A DNA stretch of 64,000 nt from Thermomonas sp. XSG (GTDB lineage Bacteria > Pseudomonadota > Gammaproteobacteria > Xanthomonadales > Xanthomonadaceae). The notes under the pieces are model-generated. The model ran no database searches. It had not been told where the DNA came from and saw only the letters and a list, made by a program, of their open reading frames with translations. The first letter of the stretch is position 1. Each line of letters begins with the position of its first letter. The stretch spans positions 2,868,001 to 2,932,000 of the forward strand of contig NZ_CP061497.1 of assembly GCF_014678725.1 (NCBI RefSeq). Direction: 5' to 3'. This document shows positions 8,315-17,000 of the stretch, in pieces. The translations under genes and the position numbers were made by a program.

Positions 8315-8797
8315 ATGCCAACCGCATTCGATTTCGAGGCCACCGGCCTGGATGGAACTCCCCAGCCTCTGTCGCAATGGCGCGGCAAGGTATTGCTGGT
8401 CGTCAATGTCGCCAGCAAGTGCGGCTTCACCCCGCAGTACGCGGGGCTGGAGGCGCTGTGGCGCGCATATGGCGAGCGCGGGCTGGTGGTGCTGGGCTTT
8501 CCCTGCGACCAGTTCGGGCACCAGGAGCCGGGCGATGCGGACGAAATCCGCAATTTCTGCTCCCTGACCTTCGACGTGACCTTCCCTATGTTCGCCAAGG
8601 TGGAGGTGAACGGTATCAATGCCCACCCGCTTTGGCGCTGGCTGAAGAAGGAGAAAAGCGGTCTGCTCGGCATCGAGGCGATCAAATGGAATTTCAGCAA
8701 ATTCCTGGTCGGCCGCGATGGGCGGGTGCTGGCGCGCTATGCGCCCACCGACAAGCCTGAATCACTGGCGGGCGACATCGAGGACGCCCTGGCATGA
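8315..8797 (+). CDS. Glutathione peroxidase family thiol peroxidase
   Basis: The 160-residue thioredoxin-fold protein has the peroxidatic site NVASKCGFTPQYAGLEALW (Cys36), the second block GFPCDQFGHQEPG (Cys64, Gln70) and KWNFSKFLVGRDG. The Cys-Gln-Trp-Asn catalytic set is therefore complete. It reduces hydrogen peroxide and organic peroxides; bacterial members often use thioredoxin rather than glutathione. The ATG at 8315 lies directly before the conserved fold. Its stop overlaps the next gene by four bases (ATGA), so the pair is cotranslated. It is divergent from dcp over about 200 bases in which I see no convincing promoter or repeat. Confidence 0.9.
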   Translation: MPTAFDFEATGLDGTPQPLSQWRGKVLLVVNVASKCGFTPQYAGLEALWRAYGERGLVVLGFPCDQFGHQEPGDADEIRNFCSLTFDVTFPMFAKVEVNGINAHPLWRWLKKEKSGLLGIEAIKWNFSKFLVGRDGRVLARYAPTDKPESLAGDIEDALA

Positions 8798-9204
8798 CCC
8801 GGGACACATTGTCAGGCGGCAGCTACCGGTTGGAGTTCGATTACCAGGCGCCGCTGTTGACCGTGCGCTTGCTGGGCGAGGTCGCGGCCGAGAAGAATCT
8901 GGAGACAACCCGCGAGTACTGGCAGCACATCGCCGACCGGGTGTCGGCTTGCGGTGCTGACGCATTGCTGGTGCTGGATGCGCTGCCGGGCGAGGTGATG
9001 GGCGATGCCGACCTGGTCCGCTTTTTCAACGGCGTGGCCGGGCTGGGCCTGGATCGGGTCCGGATTGCCTACGTCGAGGCCCGCACCGACCAGATGCCGC
9101 GGATCGAGTACGTGGAACAGCTGGCGCTGGAGCGCGGCTACCGGATCCGCATGTTCGCCAACGAGCCGGAAGCCCGGCTCTGGCTGCGCTACGGCGGCGA
9201 CTAG
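8794..9204 (+). CDS. Conserved hypothetical protein, STAS/SpoIIAA-like, coupled to glutathione peroxidase
   Basis: The 136-residue protein has the alternating strand-helix pattern of small STAS-like proteins and no catalytic motif that I recognise. It is clearly paralogous to the product of 16596-16985: both start M(T/S)R, have LLVL(D/E) in the middle, VRIA(Y/F)VE later, and end in an acidic turn, a Trp-Leu pair and YG(G)D. Its ATG overlaps the stop of the glutathione peroxidase gene (ATGA), while the paralogue follows fumarase. The shared arrangement suggests a common accessory or regulatory role coupled to metabolic enzymes, but this is inference. Confidence 0.75.
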   Translation: MTRDTLSGGSYRLEFDYQAPLLTVRLLGEVAAEKNLETTREYWQHIADRVSACGADALLVLDALPGEVMGDADLVRFFNGVAGLGLDRVRIAYVEARTDQMPRIEYVEQLALERGYRIRMFANEPEARLWLRYGGD

Positions 9205-9214
9205 CGCAGGCGGG

Positions 9215-9239
9215 CGCAGCCCTGGCTGCGGCTATTTTT
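9215..9239 (+). terminator. Terminator after the peroxidase operon
   Basis: CGCAGCC and GGCTGCG form a seven-base stem with a two-base loop, followed by GCTA and five T. It lies between two convergent genes and overlaps the fpr stop codon. Confidence 0.55.
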
Positions 9240-10041
9240 CGACGAATGCCCGCTCGAACACGTACTCGCCGGCGGTACCGATCCGCGGCGAGGCGGTGAA
9301 ACCGCGTGCGTCGAGGATGCTGCGGAAATCCGCGAGCATCTGCGGACTGCCGCAGATCATCGCGCGGTCGAACGCCGGGTCCAGCGCGTCGAGACCCAGC
9401 GCGTCGGTGATCCTGTTCTGGTCCAGGTGGTCGGTGATGCGGCCGCGATGATCGCGGCCGCGATACTCGAACGCCTCGCGCGAAACCGCCGGGTAGTAAA
9501 GCAGGCGGTCGCGGATCATCTCGCCCAGCAGCGCGTGGTTGGGCAGTTCGCGCTCGATGTAGTCGCGGTAGGCCAGATCTTCGGCGCCGCGCACGCCATG
9601 GCACAGGACCACGCGCTCGAAGCGTTCGTAGGTTTCCGGGTCCTTGATCACCGACAGCCACGGCGCCAACCCGGTGCCGGTGCCCAGCAGGTACAGGTTG
9701 CGGCCGGCGTGCAGGTCCGAGATCAGCAGCGTGCCGGTCGGTTTGCGGCCGATCAGGATGGTGTCGCCGGGCTTGACGTGCTGCAGGCGCGAGGTCAGCG
9801 GGCCGTCGGCCACCTTGATGCTGAAGAACTCCAGCTGTTCTTCCCAGTTGGCGCTGGCGATGGAATAGGCGCGCATCAGCGGCTTGCTGCTGCCGTCCGG
9901 CTGTTGCACCTCCAGCCCGATCATCACGAACTGGCCGTTGTCGAAACGGAAGCCGTCGTCACGGGTCGTGGTGAAACTGAAGTAGGCGTCCGTCCAGTGA
10001 CGGACATCGAGCACCGTTTCGGTGCCGAAGGGGGAGGCCAT
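9232..10041 (-). CDS. fpr: Ferredoxin/flavodoxin-NADP reductase
   Basis: The 269-residue protein has the FAD-binding block RAYSIAS, the pyrophosphate/NADP motif GTGTGLAPWLSVIKDP, the segment CGSPQM for the nicotinamide half, and the C-terminal FVEK end typical of the bacterial subclass I FNR. It transfers electrons between NADPH and ferredoxin or flavodoxin, feeding iron-sulfur cluster repair and oxidative defence. The ATG at 10041 starts the beta-barrel FAD domain directly. A TAAAAT hexamer about 35 bases upstream may be the -10 box. It is divergent from the DUF488 gene. Confidence 0.9.
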   Translation of the reverse strand: MASPFGTETVLDVRHWTDAYFSFTTTRDDGFRFDNGQFVMIGLEVQQPDGSSKPLMRAYSIASANWEEQLEFFSIKVADGPLTSRLQHVKPGDTILIGRKPTGTLLISDLHAGRNLYLLGTGTGLAPWLSVIKDPETYERFERVVLCHGVRGAEDLAYRDYIERELPNHALLGEMIRDRLLYYPAVSREAFEYRGRDHRGRITDHLDQNRITDALGLDALDPAFDRAMICGSPQMLADFRSILDARGFTASPRIGTAGEYVFERAFVEK

Positions 10042-10155
10042 GCGCGTGGGGTGGGCTGCGGGGAGTAGCCGCCTATTTTACGTGGCGGCGCAGCATGGCG
10101 TTTGATCAGGGACAAATTGACCCGGATTTGCCATGCCGCGCGCCATGCTGCGGGC

Positions 10156-10698
10156 ATGGAAACCGCGGGCACGCTCTGGACCATCGGCCATTCCAACCGG
10201 CGGTGGGCGGAATTCGAATGCATGCTGGCCGAAGCCGGCATCGAGCAGCTGGTGGATGTGCGCCGCTTTGCCGGCTCGCGCCGCAATCCCCAGTTCTCGC
10301 GCGATGCGCTGCCGGCGGCGCTCGCCGTGGCCGGCATCCGATATTGGCCGCTGCCGGACCTTGGCGGGCGCCGCAAGGCCGATCCCGATTCACCGAACAT
10401 GGCCTGGCGGGTGGAGGCGTTCCGCGCCTATGCCGATCACATGGCCTCGGCGGATTACATTGCCGCCCGCAAGGCGCTGATGGCCGAGGCGGCGGCCAGC
10501 CGCACCTGCATCATGTGTGCGGAAGCCGTCTGGTGGCGCTGCCACCGGCGGCTGGTGTCGGACGACTTCTTGCTCCGCGGCTGGACCGTGCTCCATCTGA
10601 TGGGTCCGGGCAAGCTGGCGCCGCATGAGGCCAACCCGGATGCGGTGATGATCGAGGATGTCGTCCGCTACCCCGGGTCGCAACCGCGCTTGCTCTAG
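10156..10698 (+). CDS. DUF488 family protein
   Basis: The 180-residue protein has the DUF488 landmarks: TIGHSNR near the N-terminus, DVRRFAGSRRNPQFS, and CIMCAEAVWWRCHRRLVSD with its CxxCE and CHR motifs. The biochemical role of the family is not established. The ATG at 10156 begins just before TIGHS; a longer reading would add a non-conserved leader. The stop TAG shares the palindrome CTAG (10695-10698) with the stop of the convergent phosphatase gene. Confidence 0.85.
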   Translation: METAGTLWTIGHSNRRWAEFECMLAEAGIEQLVDVRRFAGSRRNPQFSRDALPAALAVAGIRYWPLPDLGGRRKADPDSPNMAWRVEAFRAYADHMASADYIAARKALMAEAAASRTCIMCAEAVWWRCHRRLVSDDFLLRGWTVLHLMGPGKLAPHEANPDAVMIEDVVRYPGSQPRLL

Positions 10699-11894
10699 CT
10701 CGCGCCGGCTGCGGGCGTTTCCCCCGTCAGCGCTTCCTGCGCTGCAGCCTGCCCCAGGCTGGGCCGCGCCAGGTCACGGCCCGTTTCGGCGGCAATCGCG
10801 GGCAGGGTCGCCGGATCCAGCAGTCCGAGCGACGCCGCGTGCTGGGCCATCGCCAAGCTGTCGGCGGCGCGAAGCATCGGTACGCCGGTGTCTTCGATGC
10901 GATGGATGTAGCCGTCCACGCCCAGATCGCGGGTGGAGTCGGCATCGGGGTCGACGTCGCGGATGTAGATCGCGGCGACCCGGTCGGGGTGCATGCGCGC
11001 GGCCTCGGCGTACAGCTCGGCGTCCGCCTGGCCGGAGTCGCCGAGCAGCACCCAGCGCAGCCTGGGGAATCGCTCGATCAGGTAGAGGGCGCGCTCCAGC
11101 TTGTGGCCATGGCCAGCGCTCTTGATGAACTTGCCGGTGTCGGTGCCGAGGTCGCGCAGGTGGATCGGTCCGAACGGAATCGCGTTGAGCTCCATGAAGT
11201 CTTCGAGCAGGTCGTACAGGTTCCACGGCGAGCTGGAGACGTAGAAGATCGGGTTGTGGGTGCCCTGCAGCGCGCGGTACAGGGCCGCGACGCCGGGCAG
11301 CGGCTTGCGGGTGCGCGCGTTGTGGAGGAACGTCAGTTGCGCCGCGGTCTTCCAGTCGGTTATGCCGCTGTGCAGGATGGTGTCGTCGATGTCCGAGATC
11401 ACCCCGAAGCGCGCCCGCGGGCCCACCTGCAGCACCGGCTGCGGGGTCAGCAGGCTGCCGTCGGCGAGGCTGGCGCTGGCGTTGTCCCACAGCAGGTCGC
11501 TCATCGCGCCCGGGCTGTCGAAGGTGGAGTGCCAGTAGCCCTCGTGGTCGCTGCGCACCTCCACGCTGTTGCCGCGGTAGTGCAGGCGCACCGGGACGTC
11601 AGGCACCTCGTCGCTCTCGAAGCGTCGATACGTGTCGAGCAGGTTGTCCCACCAGCCGGCGTCGTCCAGCGGCCCGCCCTGGGGCTTTTCCGCCAGCACC
11701 CGCCCGGTCAGCTCCACCCCGCGTTCGTCGGCGAAGCCACGGTAAGCGGCCAGGTGGCGCGGCCTGCCGCGCCCCAGGCGGGAATCCACGCGGCGCCACA
11801 GCGCGTCGAGCTGGTCGTCGGCATCGATCACGGCGTCCTTGAGGTGTTCCAGGACAGCCTCCGGCCAGCGTCGCGACGGTGCGTCGCCGCTCAT
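10695..11894 (-). CDS. App1-type phosphatase domain protein (DUF2183)
   Basis: The 399-residue protein carries the HAD-like motif SDIDDTILHSG in its middle, followed by YVSSSPWNLYDLL, and LLGDSGQADAELY nearer the end. This is the pattern of the App1 phosphatidate phosphatase catalytic domain (DUF2183). The N-terminal 150 residues are less conserved and include a beta-rich segment. A role in lipid phosphate metabolism is known for yeast App1; for bacterial members it is only inferred. Its ATG overlaps the stop of the upstream sugar dehydrogenase gene (ATGA), so the two are cotranslated. Confidence 0.82.
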   Translation of the reverse strand: MSGDAPSRRWPEAVLEHLKDAVIDADDQLDALWRRVDSRLGRGRPRHLAAYRGFADERGVELTGRVLAEKPQGGPLDDAGWWDNLLDTYRRFESDEVPDVPVRLHYRGNSVEVRSDHEGYWHSTFDSPGAMSDLLWDNASASLADGSLLTPQPVLQVGPRARFGVISDIDDTILHSGITDWKTAAQLTFLHNARTRKPLPGVAALYRALQGTHNPIFYVSSSPWNLYDLLEDFMELNAIPFGPIHLRDLGTDTGKFIKSAGHGHKLERALYLIERFPRLRWVLLGDSGQADAELYAEAARMHPDRVAAIYIRDVDPDADSTRDLGVDGYIHRIEDTGVPMLRAADSLAMAQHAASLGLLDPATLPAIAAETGRDLARPSLGQAAAQEALTGETPAAGAS

Positions 11895-13066
11895 AGAGCC
11901 TCGGCAATGGCGGGGGGCGTCAGGCGCAGCAACTTGCCATCCGACTCGTCAGTGACCACGTAGACAGTGCCAGCGCTGTCGACGCGCACGTCGCGGATGC
12001 GGCTGTGCAACTCGGTGAGCAGGCGCTCCTCGGCGACGATGCGGTCGCCCTGCAGGCTCAGCCGGATCAGGCTCTGGCCGGCCAGCGCGCCGAGCAGCAG
12101 GCTGTCGTTCCACGCGCTTTGCGGGTGGCCGACCAGGAAGGCCATCCCCGACAGCGCCGGCGATTTCGCCCATACGTGATAGGGGCGCTCCATGCCGGGC
12201 GCCTCGCGACCGCGGGTCTCCGCATAAGGCCGGTTGGTCAGGTAGTCCATGCCGTCGCTGATCACCGGCCAGCCATAGTTTTTCCCCGCCTCGGGCAGGT
12301 TGATCTCGTCGCCACCGCGTGGCCCGTGCTCGCTCTGCCACAGCCGGCCGCTGCGCGGGTCCACCGCCATGCCCTGCATGTTGCGGTGGCCATAGCTCCA
12401 GATCGTGCGGCGGACGCCGACGCCGTCGGCGAACGGGTTGTCGGCCGGAATGCCGCCGTCCAGCTTGAGACGCACGAGTTTGCCCTGCAGTACCTCGAGA
12501 TCCTGCGCCAGTTCCTTCTGGTTGCGCTCGCCCTGGCTGATGAAAACGTGGCCACGGCCGTCGAAGGCGATCCGCGAGCCGAAGTGGTTCGGCCCCTTGA
12601 GCTTGGGGGTCTGCCGATAGATCACGCGCAGGTCGGATAGCGCGGCATCACCTAGGGAGGCAGTGGCTACGGCGGTGCCGGCGGTGTCGTCCGGTCCGGG
12701 CTCCGCGTAGCTCAGCCAGATGCGCCGGTTGCCGGCGAAGCCGGGATCGAGCACGACATCCAGCAAGCCGCCCTGGCCTTCGGCGAATACGGCCGGCACC
12801 CCGGCGAGGGGCGCGGACACCGCGCCGTCGGCGTAGATCCGCCGCAGCCGCCCCGGCCGTTCGGTGACCAGGAAGCCGCCGTCCGGCAGCAGCGCTACCG
12901 CCCAGGGATGCTCCAGCCCGCTGGCCACGGTTTCAATGCGCAGTTCGCCGGTCCTGGAGGCTTCGGTCTGCGGCGGGGCGGTGCCGGCGACGGGGGTAGG
13001 CCGGGCGCAGGCATTCAGCATCAGTGGCAGCGCGAGGCAGAGAAGAAGTCGGGGAATACGTTGCAT
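11891..13066 (-). CDS. PQQ-dependent sugar dehydrogenase-like lipoprotein (YliI type)
   Basis: The 391-residue protein has a lipoprotein signal (LMLNAC, lipid-bearing Cys20) and a six-bladed beta-propeller of the soluble aldose/sorbosone dehydrogenase family. Family blocks are GLEHPWAVALLPDGGFLVTE, GPNHFGSRIAFDGRGH, SYGHRNMQG and SEHGPRGGDEINLPEAGKNY. Relatives oxidise aldoses with PQQ as cofactor; whether this host makes PQQ is not visible here. ATG at 13066 is chosen for the signal peptide and an AGAAGGAAA Shine-Dalgarno sequence. It follows an ABC exporter gene across a pentanucleotide repeat. Confidence 0.85.
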   Translation of the reverse strand: MQRIPRLLLCLALPLMLNACARPTPVAGTAPPQTEASRTGELRIETVASGLEHPWAVALLPDGGFLVTERPGRLRRIYADGAVSAPLAGVPAVFAEGQGGLLDVVLDPGFAGNRRIWLSYAEPGPDDTAGTAVATASLGDAALSDLRVIYRQTPKLKGPNHFGSRIAFDGRGHVFISQGERNQKELAQDLEVLQGKLVRLKLDGGIPADNPFADGVGVRRTIWSYGHRNMQGMAVDPRSGRLWQSEHGPRGGDEINLPEAGKNYGWPVISDGMDYLTNRPYAETRGREAPGMERPYHVWAKSPALSGMAFLVGHPQSAWNDSLLLGALAGQSLIRLSLQGDRIVAEERLLTELHSRIRDVRVDSAGTVYVVTDESDGKLLRLTPPAIAEAL

Positions 13067-13081
13067 GGCGGTTTCCTTCTC

Positions 13082-13137
13082 TGGCGTGGCGTGGCGTGGC
13101 GTGGCGCGGGGAGGGGAGGGGAGGGAAGGGAAGGGAA
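13082..13137. repeat. Pentanucleotide tandem repeats (TGGCG x5, then purine-rich G4A/AAGGG)
   Basis: Five perfect copies of TGGCG (13082-13106) are followed by three GGGGA units and three AAGGG units. They occupy almost all of the gap between the ABC exporter stop and the sugar dehydrogenase start. Such tracts can change length by slippage. Confidence 0.85.
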
Positions 13138-13143
13138 GCTGGC

Positions 13144-15000
13144 TCAACGGTAGCCGGCGGCCTGCAGCTCGAACAGCTCCGCATAGCGTCCACCCTGGGC
13201 CATCAGCTGTGCGTGGGTACCGCTGGCTTCCACCCGGCCATCGGCCAGTACCAGGATGCGGTCGGCCATGCGCACGCTGCTGAAGCGGTGGCTGATCAGC
13301 ACGGCGGTCTTGCCTTCGGACAGCTCCTTGAAGCGTTCGAACACCTCGAACTCGCTGCGCGCGTCCAGTGCCGCGGTGGGTTCGTCGAGGATCATCACCT
13401 GCGCCTCGCGCATGTAGGCGCGGGCGATCGCGATCTTCTGCCACTGGCCGCCGGACAGGTCCACGCCCTGCTTGAAGCGGCGGCCGATGATCTGGTCGTA
13501 GCCATTCGGCAGCGCTGCCACCACCTCGTCAGCCAGCCCCTTGCGTGCGGCCCGTTCGATGCGTTCGCGGTCGTCCATCGCATCGATCTGGCCCACGCCG
13601 ATGTTCTCCGCCGCGGTCAGGTGGTAGCGCACGAAGTCCTGGAAGATCACCCCGGTGTTGGCGCGCAGGTCGTCCAGGTCGTAATCGCGCAGGTCGCGTC
13701 CGTCGAGCAGGATGCGGCCTTCGTCGGGGTCGTACAGGCGCGCCAGCAGCTTCACCAGGGTGGTCTTGCCGGCGCCGTTCTCGCCCACCAGCGCCAGTAC
13801 TTCGCCGGCATGCAGCTCGAAGCTCAGGCCGCGCAACGCCCAGCGCTCGCTGCCCTCGTAGCGGAAGCCGACGTTCTCGAACACGAAGCCGGTGCGGATC
13901 GGGTCGGGCACCGCGATGGCATCGGGCTTACTGGCGATCTCCGGCTCGATTTCGAAGAAGGAATACAGGTCGTCCAGGTACAGCGCCTGTCCGGCCACCT
14001 GCGAGAAGCCGCTCAGCAGGCTTTCCAGCAGCTGGCGCAGGCGGCGGAAGCTGCCGGCGAGGAAGGTCAGGTCGCCGATGGAGAAGTCGCCGCGCACGGT
14101 CCGCCAGGCGATGTAGCCGTAGGCGACGTAGTAGCCCAGAGTGCCCAGCGTGGCCAGCAGCGTGCCCCACAGCGCACGCCGTCCGGCCAGCCGCCGGTTT
14201 GCTTCGAAGAACTTTTGCGACAGCGTGCGGAAGCGTTCGATGAAGAAGCGGTTGAGGTCGAAGATCTTGACCTCTTTGGCGGTTTCCACGCTGGCGCCCA
14301 TCTGGCGCAGGTATTCCAGCTGGCGGCGCTCCGGCGTCCACTGGAAGTTGAGCGAGTAGTTCAGCGCGTTGAAGTGGGATTCGCCGATGAAGGCCGGGAC
14401 CAGCGCCACCGCCAGCAGGACCATCAGCCAGGGCGCGTAGGCCAGCAGGCCGGCGGCGAAGGTCAGCACGGTGATCGCGTCCTGCGCCTGGCCGAACAGC
14501 TGGCTGAGCAGGTTCATCCGCCCCACCGTCTGCCGTCGCGCGCGGTCCAGCCGGTCCTGCAGGTCGGCGTCCTCGAAGTCCTCCAGGTCCAGCAGCGCCG
14601 CGTGTTCCATGAGGCGGATGCTGGTGGCGTTGGTGAACAGCTCGGACAGTACCGCGTCGACATAGCCGGCCAGGCGGCCCAGCAGGTCGGAGCCGATCGC
14701 CAGCGCCAGTTCCAGCGCCAGCAGCAGCACCATGTGGTCGAGTTGGCCGGAGCGCCACGCCGACGCCAGTTCATGCGGCAGGCCCAGCCCGATCAGGCGG
14801 ACCGCCTCGTCGATGATCAGCTTGCCGATGTACAACGTGGCGATCGGCAGCAGCGCCCGCAGCAGGCGCAGGCCGATGGCTGCCAGCGTCAGCGGCCGGC
14901 TGGTGTTCCAGATCTCGCGCAGGAACGGCCGCAGGTTGCGCATCGCGTCGAAACGCTGGCGCAGGTCGAGCCGGGGCTGTGGGGGTGGGGTGGGGGGCAT
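13144..15000 (-). CDS. ABC exporter, fused transmembrane and ATPase domains
   Basis: The 618-residue half-transporter has six predicted membrane segments in residues about 35-330 and a nucleotide-binding domain after residue 370. That domain has Walker A GENGAGKTTLVK, signature LSGGQ, Walker B VMILDEPTAALD and the switch His in LISHRFSS. It probably works as a homodimeric exporter in the inner membrane. The substrate is not apparent: it resembles ABCB/lipid or peptide exporters but lacks an N-terminal peptidase domain. It heads a minus-strand run with the sugar dehydrogenase and the App1 phosphatase, though the 77-base repeat-filled gap may separate them. Confidence 0.88.
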   Translation of the reverse strand: MPPTPPPQPRLDLRQRFDAMRNLRPFLREIWNTSRPLTLAAIGLRLLRALLPIATLYIGKLIIDEAVRLIGLGLPHELASAWRSGQLDHMVLLLALELALAIGSDLLGRLAGYVDAVLSELFTNATSIRLMEHAALLDLEDFEDADLQDRLDRARRQTVGRMNLLSQLFGQAQDAITVLTFAAGLLAYAPWLMVLLAVALVPAFIGESHFNALNYSLNFQWTPERRQLEYLRQMGASVETAKEVKIFDLNRFFIERFRTLSQKFFEANRRLAGRRALWGTLLATLGTLGYYVAYGYIAWRTVRGDFSIGDLTFLAGSFRRLRQLLESLLSGFSQVAGQALYLDDLYSFFEIEPEIASKPDAIAVPDPIRTGFVFENVGFRYEGSERWALRGLSFELHAGEVLALVGENGAGKTTLVKLLARLYDPDEGRILLDGRDLRDYDLDDLRANTGVIFQDFVRYHLTAAENIGVGQIDAMDDRERIERAARKGLADEVVAALPNGYDQIIGRRFKQGVDLSGGQWQKIAIARAYMREAQVMILDEPTAALDARSEFEVFERFKELSEGKTAVLISHRFSSVRMADRILVLADGRVEASGTHAQLMAQGGRYAELFELQAAGYR

Positions 15001-15072
15001 GCGGACGGTTCAGACGGCGGGAGCGGCTGGCCTTAAAATACCCCCAAGCCTCCCCCTCGCATTGACGCCATC

Positions 15073-16593
15073 GTGACCACCATCAAGCAGGACGACCTGA
15101 TCCAGTCCGTCGCCGACGCGCTGCAGTACATCAGCTATTACCACCCGGTCGATTACATCAAGAGCCTCGCCGCCGCCTGGGAACGCGAGGAGTCGCCCGC
15201 GGCCAAGGACGCGATGGCGCAGATCCTGATCAATTCGCGCATGTGCGCCGAAGGCCACCGCCCGATCTGCCAGGACACCGGCATCGTCACCGTGTTCCTG
15301 GAAGTGGGCATGGACGTGCGCTGGGAGGGCTTCACCGGTTCGCTCGAGGATGCGGTCAACGAGGGCGTGCGCCGCGCCTACCTCGATCCCGACAACAAGC
15401 TGCGCGCCAGCGTGCTGGCCGATCCGGCCGGCAAGCGCGTCAACACCAGGGACAACACGCCCTGCGTCATCAACGTCAAGATCGTCTCCGGCGACAAGCT
15501 CGACGTGATCGTGGCGGCCAAGGGCGGCGGCAGCGAAGCCAAGAGCAAGTTCGCGATGCTCAACCCGTCCGATTCCATCGTCGACTGGGTGCTCAAGACC
15601 GTGCCGACCATGGGCGCCGGCTGGTGCCCGCCGGGCATGCTTGGCATCGGCATCGGCGGCACCGCCGAGAAGGCGATGCTGCTGGCGAAGGAATCGCTGA
15701 TGGAGGAGATCGACATCCAGGAGCTGATCGCGCGCGGACCGTCCAATCGCGTCGAAGAGCTGCGCATCGAGCTGTTCGAGAAGGTCAATGCGCTGGGCAT
15801 CGGCGCGCAGGGCCTGGGCGGGCTGACCACGGTGCTGGACGTCAAGATCAAGGACTTCCCGACCCACGCCGCCAACCTGCCGGTGGCGCTGATCCCCAAC
15901 TGCGCGGCCACCCGCCACGCGCATTTCACCCTCGACGGCAGCGGCCCGGTGATGCTGGACCCGCCGTCGCTGGAAGACTGGCCCAAGCTCACCTACAGCC
16001 CGCAGAACGCGCGCCGGGTGGACCTGGACACGATCACCCGCGAGGAAGTGCAAACCTTCAAGCCGGGCGAGGTGCTCCTGCTCAACGGCAGGATGCTCAC
16101 CGGCCGCGACGCCGCGCACAAGCGCATGGTCGACATGCTCAACCGGGGCGAAGAACTCCCGGTGGATCTGCGCGGACGCTTCATCTACTACGTGGGACCG
16201 GTGGATCCGGTGCGCGACGAGGTCGTCGGTCCGGCCGGCCCGACCACCGCCACCCGCATGGACAAGTTCACCGAGCAGGTCCTTTCCGCCACCGGCCTGC
16301 TGGGCATGATCGGCAAGGCCGAGCGCGGCCCGGCGGCGCTGGAGGCGATCCGCAGGCACCAGTCGGTGTACCTGATGGCGGTCGGCGGTTCGGCCTACCT
16401 GGTGTCGAAGGCGATCAAGGCGGCCAAGGTCGTCGGCTTCGCCGACCTCGGCATGGAGGCGATCTACGAGTTCGAGGTCAAGGACATGCCGGTGACGGTG
16501 GCTGTGGACAGCACCGGCACCTCGGTGCACCAGACCGGCCCTCGCGAATGGCAGGCGAGGATCGGCAAGATCCCGCTGGCGGTGCTTACGTGA
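15073..16593 (+). CDS. Fumarate hydratase class I (iron-sulfur)
   Basis: The 506-residue protein is a single-chain class I fumarase (FumA/FumB type) that hydrates fumarate to malate in the TCA cycle. Visible landmarks are RPICQDTG (Cys66, a likely [4Fe-4S] ligand), GWCPPGMLGIGIGGTAEKA, IPNCAATRH and the C-terminal beta domain with GPTTATRMD. The start is GTG at 15073 (TTIKQDDLIQS). A TAAAAT hexamer lies about 35 bases upstream. The enzyme is expected to be oxygen-sensitive. The downstream small gene begins two bases after the stop. Confidence 0.92.
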   Translation: MTTIKQDDLIQSVADALQYISYYHPVDYIKSLAAAWEREESPAAKDAMAQILINSRMCAEGHRPICQDTGIVTVFLEVGMDVRWEGFTGSLEDAVNEGVRRAYLDPDNKLRASVLADPAGKRVNTRDNTPCVINVKIVSGDKLDVIVAAKGGGSEAKSKFAMLNPSDSIVDWVLKTVPTMGAGWCPPGMLGIGIGGTAEKAMLLAKESLMEEIDIQELIARGPSNRVEELRIELFEKVNALGIGAQGLGGLTTVLDVKIKDFPTHAANLPVALIPNCAATRHAHFTLDGSGPVMLDPPSLEDWPKLTYSPQNARRVDLDTITREEVQTFKPGEVLLLNGRMLTGRDAAHKRMVDMLNRGEELPVDLRGRFIYYVGPVDPVRDEVVGPAGPTTATRMDKFTEQVLSATGLLGMIGKAERGPAALEAIRRHQSVYLMAVGGSAYLVSKAIKAAKVVGFADLGMEAIYEFEVKDMPVTVAVDSTGTSVHQTGPREWQARIGKIPLAVLT

Positions 16594-16595
16594 GC

Positions 16596-16985
16596 ATGTC
16601 CCGCGTCGTCGACGGGCCGGGCTTCAGGATCCGCTACGACGGCCAGCCGGGTTACCTGCGCGCGCACGTGTACGACGGCACCGATTCGCTGCAGGTGTCG
16701 ATGGCGATGTGGCGGATGCTGGGCGAGGAATGCCGCGCGGTCGGGGCCAACCGCCTGCTGGTGCTGGAGGAGCTGGATTCGACCGTCGACCTCGCCGACG
16801 TGGCGCAGGTCATCGATTCGATGGTCGATGCCGGCTTCAGGACGGTGCGGATCGCCTTCGTCGAGCTGCTGGACGATATCCAGGGCAGCGAGCACGGTGA
16901 GATCCTGTGCCTGGAGCGGGGCATCATCATCCGTACGTTCTCCGACGAGGACGCGGCCCGCCGCTGGCTGATGTACGGGGATTGA
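16596..16985 (+). CDS. Conserved hypothetical protein, STAS/SpoIIAA-like, coupled to fumarase
   Basis: The 129-residue protein is a paralogue of the product of 8794-9204 and aligns with it from the first residue to the last. The ATG at 16596 is preferred because it aligns with the paralogue's start; a GTG at 16590 overlapping the fumarase stop (GTGA) is an alternative. I see no catalytic motif. Predicted structure alternates strands and helices, as in STAS or SpoIIAA-like proteins. Tight coupling to fumarase suggests an accessory function, but this is inference. Confidence 0.72.
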   Translation: MSRVVDGPGFRIRYDGQPGYLRAHVYDGTDSLQVSMAMWRMLGEECRAVGANRLLVLEELDSTVDLADVAQVIDSMVDAGFRTVRIAFVELLDDIQGSEHGEILCLERGIIIRTFSDEDAARRWLMYGD

Positions 16986-17000
16986 GCCGCAGGGCCGGGC

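Noticed and set aside
13082-13137. Short CRISPR-like array
   Set aside because: Units are five bases with no spacers, and there are no cas genes; it is a simple tandem repeat.
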